46,901 nucleotides of DNA from Polaromonas sp. (GCA_021737975.1 JAIPCZ010000020.1:1-46901), one strand, 5' to 3'; numbered from the stretch's first letter, positions 34,626-43,717 are shown. Numbers and translations are program-made. Notes: generated by a model not told the origin, from the sequence alone.

Positions 34626-34642
34626 AATGTTGTATGAACATT
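34626..34642. promoter_or_regulatory. Short inverted repeat in the nsrR/nnrS intergenic region
   Basis: AATGTT (34626-34631) and AACATT (34637-34642) are perfect 6-bp arms around GTATG, 59-75 bases before the mini-CcoG start. It lies next to the NsrR operator, on the side of the leftward operon. No regulator is proposed. Confidence 0.3.
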
Positions 34643-34655
34643 ATTTTATCCTGAT

Positions 34656-34678
34656 AATAAGCACTTTAAATGAATCTT
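34656..34678. promoter_or_regulatory. NsrR operator between nsrR and the nnrS operon
   Basis: The 23-base site reads AATAAGCACTT-T-AAATGAATCTT in its two 11-base halves around a central T. Against the NsrR pattern (AANATGYATTT-N-AAATRCATNTT) it has three mismatches in twenty informative positions. It is 22 bases before the nsrR ATG and 89 bases before the mini-CcoG start, placed to repress both directions and release them in NO. Confidence 0.78.
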
Positions 34679-34699
34679 TAATTTAACTTGCTCAAACCC

Positions 34700-35179
34700 A
34701 TGCGACTCACACAATGGACCGACTACAGCTTGCGCGTATTGATGTACTGTGCTGCCAGCAAGGACCGCGCTGAGCCAGTGACGATCACCGAGATTGCTGA
34801 AAGTCACGGCATTTCGCGCAGTCACCTGACCAAAATCGTGCAGCAGCTCGCGGCACGTGGCTGGCTGGAAACCACCCGTGGTCGCGGTGGTGGCATGCGA
34901 TTGGCGCTGCCGGCTGAAAACCTCTGCCTGGGTACCGTGGTGCGTGCCACCGAGACTGATTTTTCGGTGGTCGAGTGTTTCGAGCCGAGCCTGAATCAGT
35001 GCCGTATGAACCGGAACTGCCGACTCAAGGGGGTCTTGAACCAAGCCACACAGAGTTTCCTGGCCGTGCTGGACGGCACCACGCTGGCAGATCTTGTGGC
35101 CCCCGCCAGCAACGCTGTCAATCTGAGCAAGACCAGGCCACTGCAGGGAATTCCCGGCCTGCCTGGCGCAAAGGTTTGA
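34700..35179 (+). CDS. nsrR: NO-responsive Rrf2-family repressor NsrR
   Basis: The protein is 159 residues from the ATG at 34700; a TTG four codons upstream is less likely. It has a winged helix (residues 1-70, with SRSHLTKIVQQL and the wing GRGGGMRLA) and three cluster cysteines C93, C101 and C107, the NsrR pattern. Its [4Fe-4S] cluster reacts with NO, lifting repression of NO-defence genes. An NsrR-type operator overlaps its own promoter. The HPP-CBS gene begins within eight bases of its stop, so the two form an operon. IscR is excluded by the spacing of cysteines and the context. Confidence 0.9.
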   Translation: MRLTQWTDYSLRVLMYCAASKDRAEPVTITEIAESHGISRSHLTKIVQQLAARGWLETTRGRGGGMRLALPAENLCLGTVVRATETDFSVVECFEPSLNQCRMNRNCRLKGVLNQATQSFLAVLDGTTLADLVAPASNAVNLSKTRPLQGIPGLPGAKV

Positions 35180-35186
35180 ACGCGTG

Positions 35187-36359
35187 ATGAGTTTATTGAC
35201 GGCACGGTTTTCCGGTTTGGCCCGGGCCTGGGTGGCCAATGGCTTGCCCTCCATGTCGGCGGCAGAGCAATGGCGCTCCAGTTTGGGCGCCTTGCTCGGC
35301 ATCGTTTTGTGCGGCTTTTCGCTGCTCGCCATGCCCTTGCATTCACACTGGCTGATTGCGCCCGTAGGCGCAAGTGTGGTGATTTTGTTTGTGCAGCCAC
35401 ACAGTCCGGTGGCGCAGCCGCGGTCCGTGATCAGCAGCTATTTTTTTGCAACCCTGGTGGGCCTCTTGTGCACCCACCTGGTCTCCAATACCGTGCTTGC
35501 CGCTGCGGTTGGCGTCGCCGCCACGGTCTGGCTCATGATCAAATTCAATTGCGTCCATCCCGCTGGGGGTGCCCTGGTGCTTTTGATGGTGCTTGGCGGG
35601 CCGCTCGACTTGGCTCAGACATTCCAGACGGTGAGCTTGGTTGCTTTCAATGTTTTTTTGATGCTGCTATTCGCCTGGCTTGTCAACACCTGGGTGTTGG
35701 GGCGGCCCTACCCTTACCGGGCCAGCCCGGACAAGGTGCAGAGCCATCACACCCGGGACCTGGCGCCGATGCAGCGCAGTGGACTGGATCACACAGACCT
35801 GGCAAGCGCCGTCGTGGCGCTCAATACCTTTGTGGATATTCACGAGGACGAGTTGGTGTCGCTGTACAAGCTCGCGGTGGAGCATGCGTTTGAGCGCCAC
35901 ATTGGCCTGACCTGCGGGGACGTCATGTCACGCGATGTGATCACGGTCAAAGCCAACAGCGACATCGAGCAAGCTTGGAACCGGCTGCGCCACCATAAAA
36001 TCAAGGCCTTGCCGGTGCTGGACCATGCAGACAGCTTGGTTGGCATTTTGAGTGTGGCTGATTTTTTGCGCCAAATGGACGACACTTCGGCGGCCGGCCT
36101 GGCCGGGCACTTGCAGGGCATGTTGCAGCGCATGCCTGGTGCAAAACCAAAGAGGGCCATTCATGTGGACCAGATCATGTCCACGGTGGTGAGCAGCGCC
36201 AGGCTTGGCACGCCCATCACCGAGGTGATCGGCATGATGATCGAGAAAAACCTGCCGCATATTCCCGTCCTTGACGATGATCGTCGAGTGCTGGGCATCG
36301 TGACGCAAACCGATACCCTGGCGGCGCTCTATAAGCGGGTGGCCCTGGCATCTGCCTGA
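35187..36359 (+). CDS. HPP family membrane protein with two CBS domains
   Basis: The protein is 390 residues from the ATG at 35187; a GTG directly before it is possible. The amino half has about four to five spans with the HPP-family block IKFNCVHPAGGALVLLMVL near residue 118, in which the usual HPP reads HPA. The carboxyl half has two CBS domains, near 243-300 and 325-385, which bind adenine nucleotides and would gate the membrane part by energy state. HPP proteins of cyanobacteria and chloroplasts have been reported to move nitrite. Next to nsrR and narXL a nitrite exporter regulated by AMP or ATP is attractive, but this is inference. It converges with narL with 15 bases between stops. Confidence 0.85.
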   Translation: MSLLTARFSGLARAWVANGLPSMSAAEQWRSSLGALLGIVLCGFSLLAMPLHSHWLIAPVGASVVILFVQPHSPVAQPRSVISSYFFATLVGLLCTHLVSNTVLAAAVGVAATVWLMIKFNCVHPAGGALVLLMVLGGPLDLAQTFQTVSLVAFNVFLMLLFAWLVNTWVLGRPYPYRASPDKVQSHHTRDLAPMQRSGLDHTDLASAVVALNTFVDIHEDELVSLYKLAVEHAFERHIGLTCGDVMSRDVITVKANSDIEQAWNRLRHHKIKALPVLDHADSLVGILSVADFLRQMDDTSAAGLAGHLQGMLQRMPGAKPKRAIHVDQIMSTVVSSARLGTPITEVIGMMIEKNLPHIPVLDDDRRVLGIVTQTDTLAALYKRVALASA

Positions 36360-36374
36360 TGCCATGCGGTCGGC

Positions 36375-37094
36375 TTACAGCAAACCCTGCTCAGTCGCCA
36401 TGACGGCGGCATGCACCCGTGAACTCACGCCCAGTTTGCGCAACACGTGTTGCACATGGATCTTGACGGTGGTTTCCACAATGCCATGGTCGCGCGCAAT
36501 TTCCTTGTTGCTCGCGCCGCGGGCGATGCCGCGCAGGATGTCAAGTTCACGCGGTGACAGGCTGGCCATGGCCAGTTCGGTGGCTGTGCTGGTCTTTGCG
36601 GCGGGGGACGGGCTTGGGGTCGGCGCGGCCGGTTCCAGCTTGAACGTGGTGCTCTTGTAAGTGGCAATCAGCTTGCCCATCATCTCGGGGGCAATGATGC
36701 TGTCACCTTGCGCGGCGCGGTGCACGGCAGCGGTCAACTCGTCGCCTTCCATGGTCTTGAGCAGGTAGCCGCTGGCGCCACCCCTCAGGGCCGCGGCCAG
36801 GTCGTTCTCGTCCTCGCTCACGGTCAGCATCAAAACGTAGGCGTCAGGCGCCGCTTCCAGCAGCGAGGGCAGCGCATCGACACCGTTGACGCCGGGTAAG
36901 TGGTTGTCTAGCAGGATCACATCGGGCTGCAACTCCCGGGCTTTGCGCAGCGCCTGCCCGGCATCTGCAGCGTCGCCGACCACCAGCAGGCCTGCATCGC
37001 GGGCCAGCAGCGCGGTCAGGCCACGGCGAAACAGGGTGTGGTCGTCCACCACCAGAATGCGGATGGGGATGTTGTCAAGCGGAGTAGTTGTCAT
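36375..37094 (-). CDS. narL: Nitrate/nitrite response regulator NarL
   Basis: The 239-residue protein has a receiver domain with D17-D18 and the phosphorylation site D63 (ILLDNHLPG). A linker of about 40 residues rich in Ala/Pro follows, then a LuxR-type helix-turn-helix from about residue 170 (LSPRELDILRGIARGASNKEIA). It is the partner of NarX, encoded two bases upstream. NarL sites take the form of paired heptamers; a candidate stands in front of narK1. The carboxyl end is of normal length. Confidence 0.93.
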   Translation of the reverse strand: MTTTPLDNIPIRILVVDDHTLFRRGLTALLARDAGLLVVGDAADAGQALRKARELQPDVILLDNHLPGVNGVDALPSLLEAAPDAYVLMLTVSEDENDLAAALRGGASGYLLKTMEGDELTAAVHRAAQGDSIIAPEMMGKLIATYKSTTFKLEPAAPTPSPSPAAKTSTATELAMASLSPRELDILRGIARGASNKEIARDHGIVETTVKIHVQHVLRKLGVSSRVHAAVMATEQGLL

Positions 37095-37096
37095 GT

Positions 37097-39031
37097 TCAG
37101 ACGGTGTTGTCAGCGGGGTTGTTCGACAAGCTGTCGATGCGGGCCGCGTTGCTGGTGCTGGGGTGGGACTGCGGCGTCAGGGTCAAAATCACCGAGCTGC
37201 CGCGCAAGGGCGTTGACAGCACCTCGATGTGCGCGCCAATACGCTGCGCGCGCTCGGTCATGATGCGCAAACCAACATGGGTTTCATCGAGTTGGTCGGT
37301 GTCGGGGTTGAAGCCAATGCCATCGTCGCGCACCTCAAAGCGCCAGGCGGGTTGCTGCTGCACATCCAGCCAGGCCTGCGACGCACGGGCGTGCTTGCGG
37401 ATGTTGGACAAGGCTTCCTGCAGGATGTGCAGCACCTGAATCTGGACATCCGGGGCCAGTGGCAGGCCCTGACCCTGCATTGTCAGGGTGGTTCTGATGC
37501 CGCTTTGATGTTCAAATTTTTGCAGCGTGGTGGCCAGCGCGGGCTCAATGTCTTCGGCGTTGGTGCGTGTCCTGAAGTGCAGCAGCAGTTCGCGCACGTC
37601 GCTGTAGCTCTCGCGCACCCCCACGTCGATTTCTTCCAGAATTTTGGCTATCTCGGTCTCGTTGCAGGTCCTGACCGCGTCGCGCATCAACTGCACCTGG
37701 ATCTTCAGAAACGCCAGCGACTGCGCGATGGAGTCATGTAATTCGCGCGCCAACAGGTGGCGCTCCTGGGACACGGCGGCTTCTTTCTCAAGGGCGTTCA
37801 GGCGCAGATTCTCCATGCCGCTGGCCAGGTGACTGCTCAGGGCCTCCAGCAGCGAGCGCTCGGCAGGTGTGGCGCTGATTCGGGCATGGTAAAACAGGTC
37901 GACTTCACCCATCATGTGCTCGTGCAGCCGGACCGGCAGGGTGATGACGGTCTCAAACCCGGCTTTGAGGCAATGTTTCAGCGGCGCACTGGATTCGTCC
38001 CGGATTGGAATGATGCGAAAGTCTGAATCCAGCGTGGCCGAACCGCAGTGGCAATCACCGGTATAGAGGCACTGCTCGTCATCGACCATGCCTGCAGGCA
38101 GGCCGTGGGCGGCCAGCATCAGATGACGCTGACCCCCCTGGCTGGACCAGCGCAGCGCGACCCCGTCGGCATGGGAAATTTTCGCCAGGCTTTTCGTGAA
38201 ATCCTGCGCCAAGGCATCCAGCGAGGTGGCCTTGGCCACCAGCGCAGTGACCTCGTACAGACTCTCCAGCCGGTCCGACTTTTCCTTCAGCAACAAAGTT
38301 TTTTCAGCCACTTTGGCTTCCAGGTTCCGGTACATGGACTGCAAATGCTCCGCCATCCCGTTAAAACCGTCGGCGAGCGTGCCGAGCTCATCGCTGGAGA
38401 CACGCTCCACCCGCGCATCGAAATTTCCTTCCTGAATTTTCTCTATGGCCTGCTTCAGCTGTCCCACGGGCTCCAGCACAAACAGGTAGCCGGTGTAGAG
38501 CAAGACGGCGGCGCCCACGACCACAGACGCCAGCATGCTCATTTGCAGCAAGTGCAGCAGAGCGGTCCATTGGGCAATATGCACCTCGATGCTGTTGACA
38601 AAGTCGTCAATGTGGGAGGCAAAGGTCACGGTGTCCACGCGCAATTCGTCATAGGTCGCGGGCTCGGCCCGGATCCAGCGCGCCTGGTAAGCCGCCCAGT
38701 TGGTTTCCACCACGGCAAAGCGCTGGTGCGTGTCGGTGTCCCATGGCACAAACAGCGGGCGCTCAGGATCGCCTCGCCTGAGCTTGGCCAGGCTGCGGTC
38801 GAATTCGGCGATTTGTTCCGGAAGTTGACTGGTTTCACGGGTGCCAATGGACAGCGACATGCGGTAGGACTGCATGCGCATGCGCCCGGCCTCGTTGACT
38901 GCCGCCGCGCCGCCGTCGAGTTGCCACGAGACCCACAAGGTGGCGACGGTGGCCATGAAGATCAGAAGCAAAAACGGAGCCCCCACCATCAGCAGTTTGG
39001 CGCCCAGGCTCCAGTGGCGTTGCTTGGTCAT
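37097..39031 (-). CDS. narX: Nitrate/nitrite sensor histidine kinase NarX
   Basis: The protein is 644 residues from the ATG at 39031. Following a first span (11-33) is the nitrate-binding P-box AAAVNEAGRMRMQSYRMS at 42-59. A periplasmic helical domain, a second span and a HAMP domain follow. The cytoplasmic middle module contains a cysteine group (CLYTGDCHCG, near 325) as in NarX/NarQ. The HisKA_3 box with phospho-accepting histidine is ARELHDSIAQ and is followed by an HATPase domain ending DGIGFNPD. It phosphorylates NarL in the presence of nitrate. The gene lies only 19 bases after the bktB stop on the same strand. Confidence 0.93.
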   Translation of the reverse strand: MTKQRHWSLGAKLLMVGAPFLLLIFMATVATLWVSWQLDGGAAAVNEAGRMRMQSYRMSLSIGTRETSQLPEQIAEFDRSLAKLRRGDPERPLFVPWDTDTHQRFAVVETNWAAYQARWIRAEPATYDELRVDTVTFASHIDDFVNSIEVHIAQWTALLHLLQMSMLASVVVGAAVLLYTGYLFVLEPVGQLKQAIEKIQEGNFDARVERVSSDELGTLADGFNGMAEHLQSMYRNLEAKVAEKTLLLKEKSDRLESLYEVTALVAKATSLDALAQDFTKSLAKISHADGVALRWSSQGGQRHLMLAAHGLPAGMVDDEQCLYTGDCHCGSATLDSDFRIIPIRDESSAPLKHCLKAGFETVITLPVRLHEHMMGEVDLFYHARISATPAERSLLEALSSHLASGMENLRLNALEKEAAVSQERHLLARELHDSIAQSLAFLKIQVQLMRDAVRTCNETEIAKILEEIDVGVRESYSDVRELLLHFRTRTNAEDIEPALATTLQKFEHQSGIRTTLTMQGQGLPLAPDVQIQVLHILQEALSNIRKHARASQAWLDVQQQPAWRFEVRDDGIGFNPDTDQLDETHVGLRIMTERAQRIGAHIEVLSTPLRGSSVILTLTPQSHPSTSNAARIDSLSNNPADNTV

Positions 39032-39050
39032 GACGCGGTCGTTCCTATGG

Positions 39051-40238
39051 TCAAGCCTGGCGCTCAAAAATGGCTGCAATGCCCTGACCGCCGCCAATAC
39101 ACATGGTCACCAGCGCATAACGCCCGCCAATGCGCTCAAGCTCGTACAAGGCCTTTACCGTGATGAGTGCGCCGGTTGCGCCAACCGGATGGCCCAGCGA
39201 AATACCGGACCCGTTGGGGTTGACCTTGGCCGGATCGAGCCCGAGGTCGCGGCTGACGGCACATGCCTGGGCCGCGAAGGCTTCGTTGGCTTCAATTACG
39301 TCCAGGTCCTTGACCGTCAGGCCGGCCTTTTTCAGGGCCATTTGACTGGCGGGCACCGGGCCAATGCCCATGTATTTGGGGTCCACGCCGGCGTGTGCAT
39401 AGGCGACCAGGCGGGCCAATGGTTTCAGGCCGCGGGCCTTCGCCACACCCGCCTCCATCAGCACCACGGCAGCCGCCGCGTCGTTGATGCCCGAGGCGTT
39501 GCCCGCAGTGACGGTTCCCTTGTCCTTGAGGAAAGCGGGCTTGAGCTTGGCCAGGTCGGCCATCGTGCAGTCGGGGCGGTAGTGCTCGTCGGTGTCGAAC
39601 ACCACGTCGCCCTTGCGGCCCTTGAGTGTCACCGGCATGATCTGGCTCTTGAAATAGCCGGCTTCAATGGCGTGCTGGGCGCGGTTGTGGCTCGCCACGG
39701 CCAGCGCATCCTGGTCTTCGCGGCTGATGCCCCACTTGGCCGCAATGTTCTCGGCCGTGATGCCCATGTGGATGTTGTGGAAGGGATCGTGCAAGGTGCT
39801 GACCAGCATGTCGACCATTTTGGTGTCGCCCATGCGGGCACCCCAGCGCATGTTCAGGCTGGCGTAGGGCGCCCGGCTCATGGCCTCGGCACCCCCGCCA
39901 ATGGCAACATCGCAGTCGCCCAGCATGATGCTCTGAGCGGCCGAAACGATGGCCTGCAGGCCCGAGCCGCACAGGCGGTTCACATTGAAGGCTGGAACAC
40001 TCTCGGCGCAACCGCCGTCGATGGCGGCGACGCGCGCCAGGTACATGTCCTTGGGTTCGGTGTTGATGACGTGGCCGAACACGACATGGCCGACCTCGTC
40101 TCCCTGGACCTGAACGCGCGCCAGGACGTCACGCACGAGCTGGCCGGCCAGTTCGGTGGGTGCCACATCTTTCAGGCTGCCGCCATAGGTTCCAATGGCG
40201 GAACGGGCGCCACTCACAATCACGACTTCACGGGTCAT
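39051..40238 (-). CDS. bktB: Beta-ketothiolase (acetyl-CoA acyltransferase), BktB type
   Basis: The protein is 395 residues from the ATG at 40238, behind GAGGAG. The thiolase residues are C90 in NRLCGSG, the histidine of [12 protein letters not shown] and the second cysteine of TMCIGGGQG near the end. The start [15 protein letters not shown] and the overall match to what I recall of Cupriavidus BktB point to this branch, which condenses or cleaves short to medium 3-ketoacyl-CoA, for example in PHA synthesis or fatty acid oxidation. There are only 19 bases to narX, so the thiolase may be co-transcribed with the nitrate sensor. Confidence 0.9.
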   Translation of the reverse strand: MTREVVIVSGARSAIGTYGGSLKDVAPTELAGQLVRDVLARVQVQGDEVGHVVFGHVINTEPKDMYLARVAAIDGGCAESVPAFNVNRLCGSGLQAIVSAAQSIMLGDCDVAIGGGAEAMSRAPYASLNMRWGARMGDTKMVDMLVSTLHDPFHNIHMGITAENIAAKWGISREDQDALAVASHNRAQHAIEAGYFKSQIMPVTLKGRKGDVVFDTDEHYRPDCTMADLAKLKPAFLKDKGTVTAGNASGINDAAAAVVLMEAGVAKARGLKPLARLVAYAHAGVDPKYMGIGPVPASQMALKKAGLTVKDLDVIEANEAFAAQACAVSRDLGLDPAKVNPNGSGISLGHPVGATGALITVKALYELERIGGRYALVTMCIGGGQGIAAIFERQA

Positions 40239-40335
40239 TAAAACTCTCCTCGGGGTTGTCAAAATTTACTGAAACATCCTAGTCCTGATTGCTGACGGCG
40301 AACCAACGCTGCCAGAACACTCATCTCGGCCCGGT

Positions 40336-41097
40336 TCAAGCGGCGTCCCGCACATCGGCCACGGCTTGCTGGCCGAAGTCAGGGCGCGCCAGCCAGTCCA
40401 GCACACGTTTGGCAGCGTCGCCGGCAGAACTGAGTTGGCCTGCTGCCTTGAGCTGCTCGAATCCGGCCTGATCGGGAAAGCCGGCGGCATCGGCGCTGCG
40501 CAGTTGCAGCTGCATGTCTGTGTCGATGACACCCGGTGCCAGCGAGCAGACCCGCGCGCCGTTGGCCAGACGGGCTTCATCAAGTGCCAGGCAGCGGGTG
40601 AAATGGTCCATGCCCGCCTTGGCGGCACAGTAGGCGGCCTGTGAAGCCATGGGTCGGCGCCCCAGACCGGACGAGATGTTGAGAACCCTGCGCTGCGCGG
40701 TCCATTGGTTGGTGGCGCCCAAAAAAACCGCGGTCAGGAGCATCGGGGCTTCCAGGCCGACCCGCAAGGCGCGGGCCAGCTCCGCTGGCTCTGACGCGCT
40801 CAAGGGGGCAATGGTGGGAATTGTCCCCGCGTTGTTGATCAGGGTGACACTCAGGAACTGCTGCGGCGCCAGGCTGTCAAGCCAGATCTTGAGGCGAGCC
40901 GCAGCGCTTTCGGACTGCGTCAGGTCAATGGCCCATTGTTCCAGCGGGCAATCTTTCTGCGTTGCGAGCGAGGCCAGCGAGGGTTCCGGATGACGAGAAA
41001 TGCACAACAAACGGTTTTCGTGCGCCAGCAGCTGTTTTGCCATGGCCAGACCCATGCCGCGGGAGGCTCCCGTGAGGATGAATAAATGTCTTTGCAT
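40336..41097 (-). CDS. Short-chain dehydrogenase/reductase
   Basis: The protein is 253 residues from the ATG at 41097; the open frame runs back further across the divergent hpf gene, but that is a shadow. The NAD(P) motif TGASRGMG is at 9-16, NNAG at 88-91, and catalytic serine 142/143 with Y156 and K160 (YCAAK). It resembles the sepiapterin/benzil reductase branch of SDRs. The true substrate is unknown. The gene lies 97 bases upstream of bktB on the same strand. A link with thiolase chemistry as a 3-ketoacyl reductase cannot be excluded, but the sequence does not look like FabG or PhaB. Confidence 0.87.
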   Translation of the reverse strand: MQRHLFILTGASRGMGLAMAKQLLAHENRLLCISRHPEPSLASLATQKDCPLEQWAIDLTQSESAAARLKIWLDSLAPQQFLSVTLINNAGTIPTIAPLSASEPAELARALRVGLEAPMLLTAVFLGATNQWTAQRRVLNISSGLGRRPMASQAAYCAAKAGMDHFTRCLALDEARLANGARVCSLAPGVIDTDMQLQLRSADAAGFPDQAGFEQLKAAGQLSSAGDAAKRVLDWLARPDFGQQAVADVRDAA

Positions 41098-41193
41098 GTT
41101 TTGTGGCCTTGATTGAGGGAGGTCAAATTTTCCCAGATTCAGCTGACTATCATTAATCCCAACCGAAGTGGTTGTATGACTAGGAGAAGAAAA

Positions 41194-41511
41194 ATGCAAG
41201 TTCAAATTCACACCGATCACCACATTGAGGGCACCGAGGCCATGGGCAAATGGGTCGGCAGTGCTGTCCAGGACGCACTGGCCCGGTTCAGCGGCCAGAT
41301 TTCCCGCGTTGAAGTCCACCTGAGCGATGAAAATGGGGGCAAAAAAACAAATCCGGAAAACAAACAATGCAGGCTCGAGGCCCGGCTCGAAGGGCACCAA
41401 CCGCTGGCGGTCAAACACACTGCCACCAACCTGAACCAGGCAATTGACGGCGCTGTTGACAAGCTGGTGCGCCTGATTGACAACACCCTCGGTCGCACGG
41501 CGCGGGTTTGA
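41194..41511 (+). CDS. hpf: Ribosome hibernation promoting factor-like protein (S30AE domain)
   Basis: The protein is 105 residues from the ATG at 41194, behind AGGAG. It has the single beta-alpha domain of HPF/RaiA: VQIHTDHHIEG at the start, the strand VEVHLSDENGG and a second helix with LNQAIDGAVDKLVRLID. It lacks the long carboxyl domain of HPF-long. Such proteins bind the 30S subunit and protect idle ribosomes in stationary phase. Alternatively it may be one of the diverged S30AE proteins of proteobacteria with an unproven role. It converges with rluA with three bases between stops. Confidence 0.75.
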   Translation: MQVQIHTDHHIEGTEAMGKWVGSAVQDALARFSGQISRVEVHLSDENGGKKTNPENKQCRLEARLEGHQPLAVKHTATNLNQAIDGAVDKLVRLIDNTLGRTARV

Positions 41512-41514
41512 TTT

Positions 41515-42153
41515 TTAGAACGGCGGTTCGCTTGAAAACACCATGGCTTGGTGACTGACGGGGTGTGTCAATTCGAGCCGGGTGGCGTGAAGCAGCAGGC
41601 GAGTGGCCTTGGCCAGGCTGGCCGGCGTGCCATACAGCAAGTCGCCCAGAATCGGGTGCTGCAAGGCTTGCAGGTGCACCCGCAACTGGTGTGATCGTCC
41701 GGTGACGGGTTCGAGCTCGAGTCGCGTTGTTTGTCTGGCCGGGTTGTGCTGTAACACGCGCCAGCGGGTGCAACTGGGTTTGCCTTGCGGGTCAATCATG
41801 CGCCGGGGCCGATTCGGCCAATCCAGCAGGATCGGCAAATCAATGACGCCCCAGCCTGCACCGGGTGGCGCCAGCAAACCGGCCACCTCGGCCACATAGC
41901 GTTTGTGCACCTGGCGGCTGGCAAAGGCATCGTTCAAGATGCGTTGGGCCGTGGCACCAAGCGCCATGACCACCAGGCCGGAGGTGGCCATGTCCAGCCG
42001 GTGCACCACCCTGGCATCGGCGTGGTGCTGTTGCACCCGGCTGCTCAGGCAATCCTGTTTGTCCTCACCCTTGCCGGGCACACACAACAAACCGGCTGGT
42101 TTGTCCAGCACCAGCAGGGTGTCATCGGCGTATACGACGCTGAATTCTGCCAA
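41515..42153 (-). CDS. rluA: Dual-specificity RNA pseudouridine synthase RluA
   Basis: The 212-residue protein (E. coli RluA has 219) has the catalytic aspartate D54 in HRLDMATSG and the family blocks DKPAGLLCVPG, LPILLDWPNRP and TGRSHQLRVHLQALQHPILGD. These match RluA, which modifies 23S rRNA position 746 and tRNA position 32. The only start in a sensible place is TTG at 42153, with no clear ribosome site. The frame is open upstream without ATG or GTG, so the start is uncertain. It follows the 49-codon gene by 20 bases. Confidence 0.92.
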   Translation of the reverse strand: MAEFSVVYADDTLLVLDKPAGLLCVPGKGEDKQDCLSSRVQQHHADARVVHRLDMATSGLVVMALGATAQRILNDAFASRQVHKRYVAEVAGLLAPPGAGWGVIDLPILLDWPNRPRRMIDPQGKPSCTRWRVLQHNPARQTTRLELEPVTGRSHQLRVHLQALQHPILGDLLYGTPASLAKATRLLLHATRLELTHPVSHQAMVFSSEPPF

Positions 42154-42173
42154 GGGTGCGCTTTTAGACGGGC

Positions 42174-42323
42174 TTAACGCGGGGCGTTTTTGAGCTTGCC
42201 GCGCACCGGGACCACGGTGGTGACCGTGGGACGCACCGCGTCAGCCGACACGGGCTTGGGTGGTGACGTGTCCTTTTTGGGTTTTTTCACCATTTTGTTG
42301 TTGCCCTGCTGTCCTTTTGCCAT
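42174..42323 (-). CDS. Small basic protein of 49 residues
   Basis: ATG at 42323 follows AGGAG by six bases, and the frame ends in TAA at 42174. The product begins MAKGQQGNNKMVKKPKKD, is rich in lysine and proline, and ends KLKNAPR. It is basic and probably disordered, without a recognisable domain. The strong ribosome site and fit between neighbours support it; length gives no statistical support. It lies just upstream of rluA on the same strand and could be co-transcribed. A nucleic-acid or ribosome-binding role would fit the charge but is not shown. Confidence 0.6.
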   Translation of the reverse strand: MAKGQQGNNKMVKKPKKDTSPPKPVSADAVRPTVTTVVPVRGKLKNAPR

Positions 42324-42397
42324 GTTGTGCTCCTGAGTTGGGTGACGAGGTGTTGAGAAATTTGAGACAGCGCATTATCGGCTGACACACGCTGGTG

Positions 42398-43717
42398 TCA
42401 TGTGCAACCATCTGGTTTGAGCGCGTTGAGCTTGCGATACAAGGAGCGTTCACTGATGCCAAGTTGGGCGGCCAGTTCAGCGCGACTGCCGGTATGCCGC
42501 TCGGCCATGTGCTGGAGCGCTGCCCTGGCCACTGATTTCAGCGACAGCGGTGACGCCGGCGGCGCCGGCGCCGGGCTGTTGTGGCCGCGACGGCCGCAGA
42601 GCAGTGCTTGCGTGACGTGGCTGGCCTCCAGCGTGTCGCCATCACACAGCAGGGCAGAGCGCTCCAGCAGGTTGCGGAGTTCACGCACATTACCGGGATA
42701 GTCTTGCGCTTGCAGCACCTGCAGCGCACGGTCACTGACACCCAGTTTGCGCTTCGGGGCCACCCGCTCCAGCAGGGCGCTGGTCAGCAGTTTGATGTCG
42801 TCACGCCGCTCGCGCAAGGCCGGCAGATGAATCGGGAAGGTACTCAGGCGGTAGTAAAGGTCCTCGCGAAAGCGCCCTTGCGCCACCATCTGGTCGAGAT
42901 CCCGGTGGGTGGCTGATACCACCCGGATGTCGGCATGGCGCTGCTCGGTGCTGCCGACACGGCGGTAAGTGCCGGTTTCCAGCAGGCGCAGCAGCTTGAC
43001 CTGCATGGTGAGCGGGATGTCGCCGACCTCGTCCAGAAACAAGGTGCCGCCGCTGGCAGCCTCCACCAGGCCGCCGCGTGCGGTGTTGGCACCAGTGAAG
43101 GCGCCACGCTCGTGGCCAAACAGTTCGGATTCAAACAAATTTTCAGGCAGGCTGGAGCAGTCCACCGGCACCAGCGCTTTGGCGGCGCGGTTGCTGGCCT
43201 GGTGCACCGCACGGGCCACCAGTTCTTTGCCCGTGCCCGATTCGCCCAGCAACAAGACGGTTGCCTGGGATGGCGCCACCCGCGCCACCAGGCCAAGCAT
43301 GTGCAGGAAGGCCGGGCTGCGGCCGATCAGCCCCTGCGCCGTGGCAGGGCCCTGCGCCACCCGCAGCGGCTCCATTTTTTCCACATAAAAGGCTTGCTGG
43401 CCGTTGGCATCGAATAGCGGCGCGAGTTCGATGTTGACGTATTCCTCGCCCGTCGGGGTGTGGTGCAGGTGCAGCACCCGCTCGCGTTGGCCCGATTCGC
43501 GCGAGCGCGCCAGCGGGCAGGATTCGCCGGCCTGATCACAGGGCACGCTGAAGCGGTGCGACACCTCAAAACACGTGCGGCCCACCACGCTGTGTTGCGG
43601 ACTGAACTGGCGCCGGTAGGCCGCATTGGCGGCCAGGATGCGGTACTGGGTGTCGAACAGAATGTGCGGCTCGGGCAAACCTTCGATGAACGACATCAGC
43701 TCTGGCAAAGGTTTCAT
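42398..43717 (-). CDS. fisR: Sigma-54-dependent activator of the FisR type (sulfane-sulfur sensor)
   Basis: The 439-residue protein has an amino PAS-like sensor (about 8-115), an AAA+ domain (about 130-360) with Walker A GESGTGKE and the sigma-54 contact GAFTGA, and a Fis-type helix-turn-helix ending at 436. Sensor cysteines C49, C60 and C67 are spaced 11 and 7, the same spacing I recall for FisR of Cupriavidus (C53, C64, C71), which reacts with polysulfide and switches on persulfide dioxygenase genes. The divergent gene is an ETHE1-like protein, which fits. A sigma-54 promoter and two tandem repeats lie between. Another thiol or NO signal is the main alternative. Confidence 0.85.
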   Translation of the reverse strand: MKPLPELMSFIEGLPEPHILFDTQYRILAANAAYRRQFSPQHSVVGRTCFEVSHRFSVPCDQAGESCPLARSRESGQRERVLHLHHTPTGEEYVNIELAPLFDANGQQAFYVEKMEPLRVAQGPATAQGLIGRSPAFLHMLGLVARVAPSQATVLLLGESGTGKELVARAVHQASNRAAKALVPVDCSSLPENLFESELFGHERGAFTGANTARGGLVEAASGGTLFLDEVGDIPLTMQVKLLRLLETGTYRRVGSTEQRHADIRVVSATHRDLDQMVAQGRFREDLYYRLSTFPIHLPALRERRDDIKLLTSALLERVAPKRKLGVSDRALQVLQAQDYPGNVRELRNLLERSALLCDGDTLEASHVTQALLCGRRGHNSPAPAPPASPLSLKSVARAALQHMAERHTGSRAELAAQLGISERSLYRKLNALKPDGCT

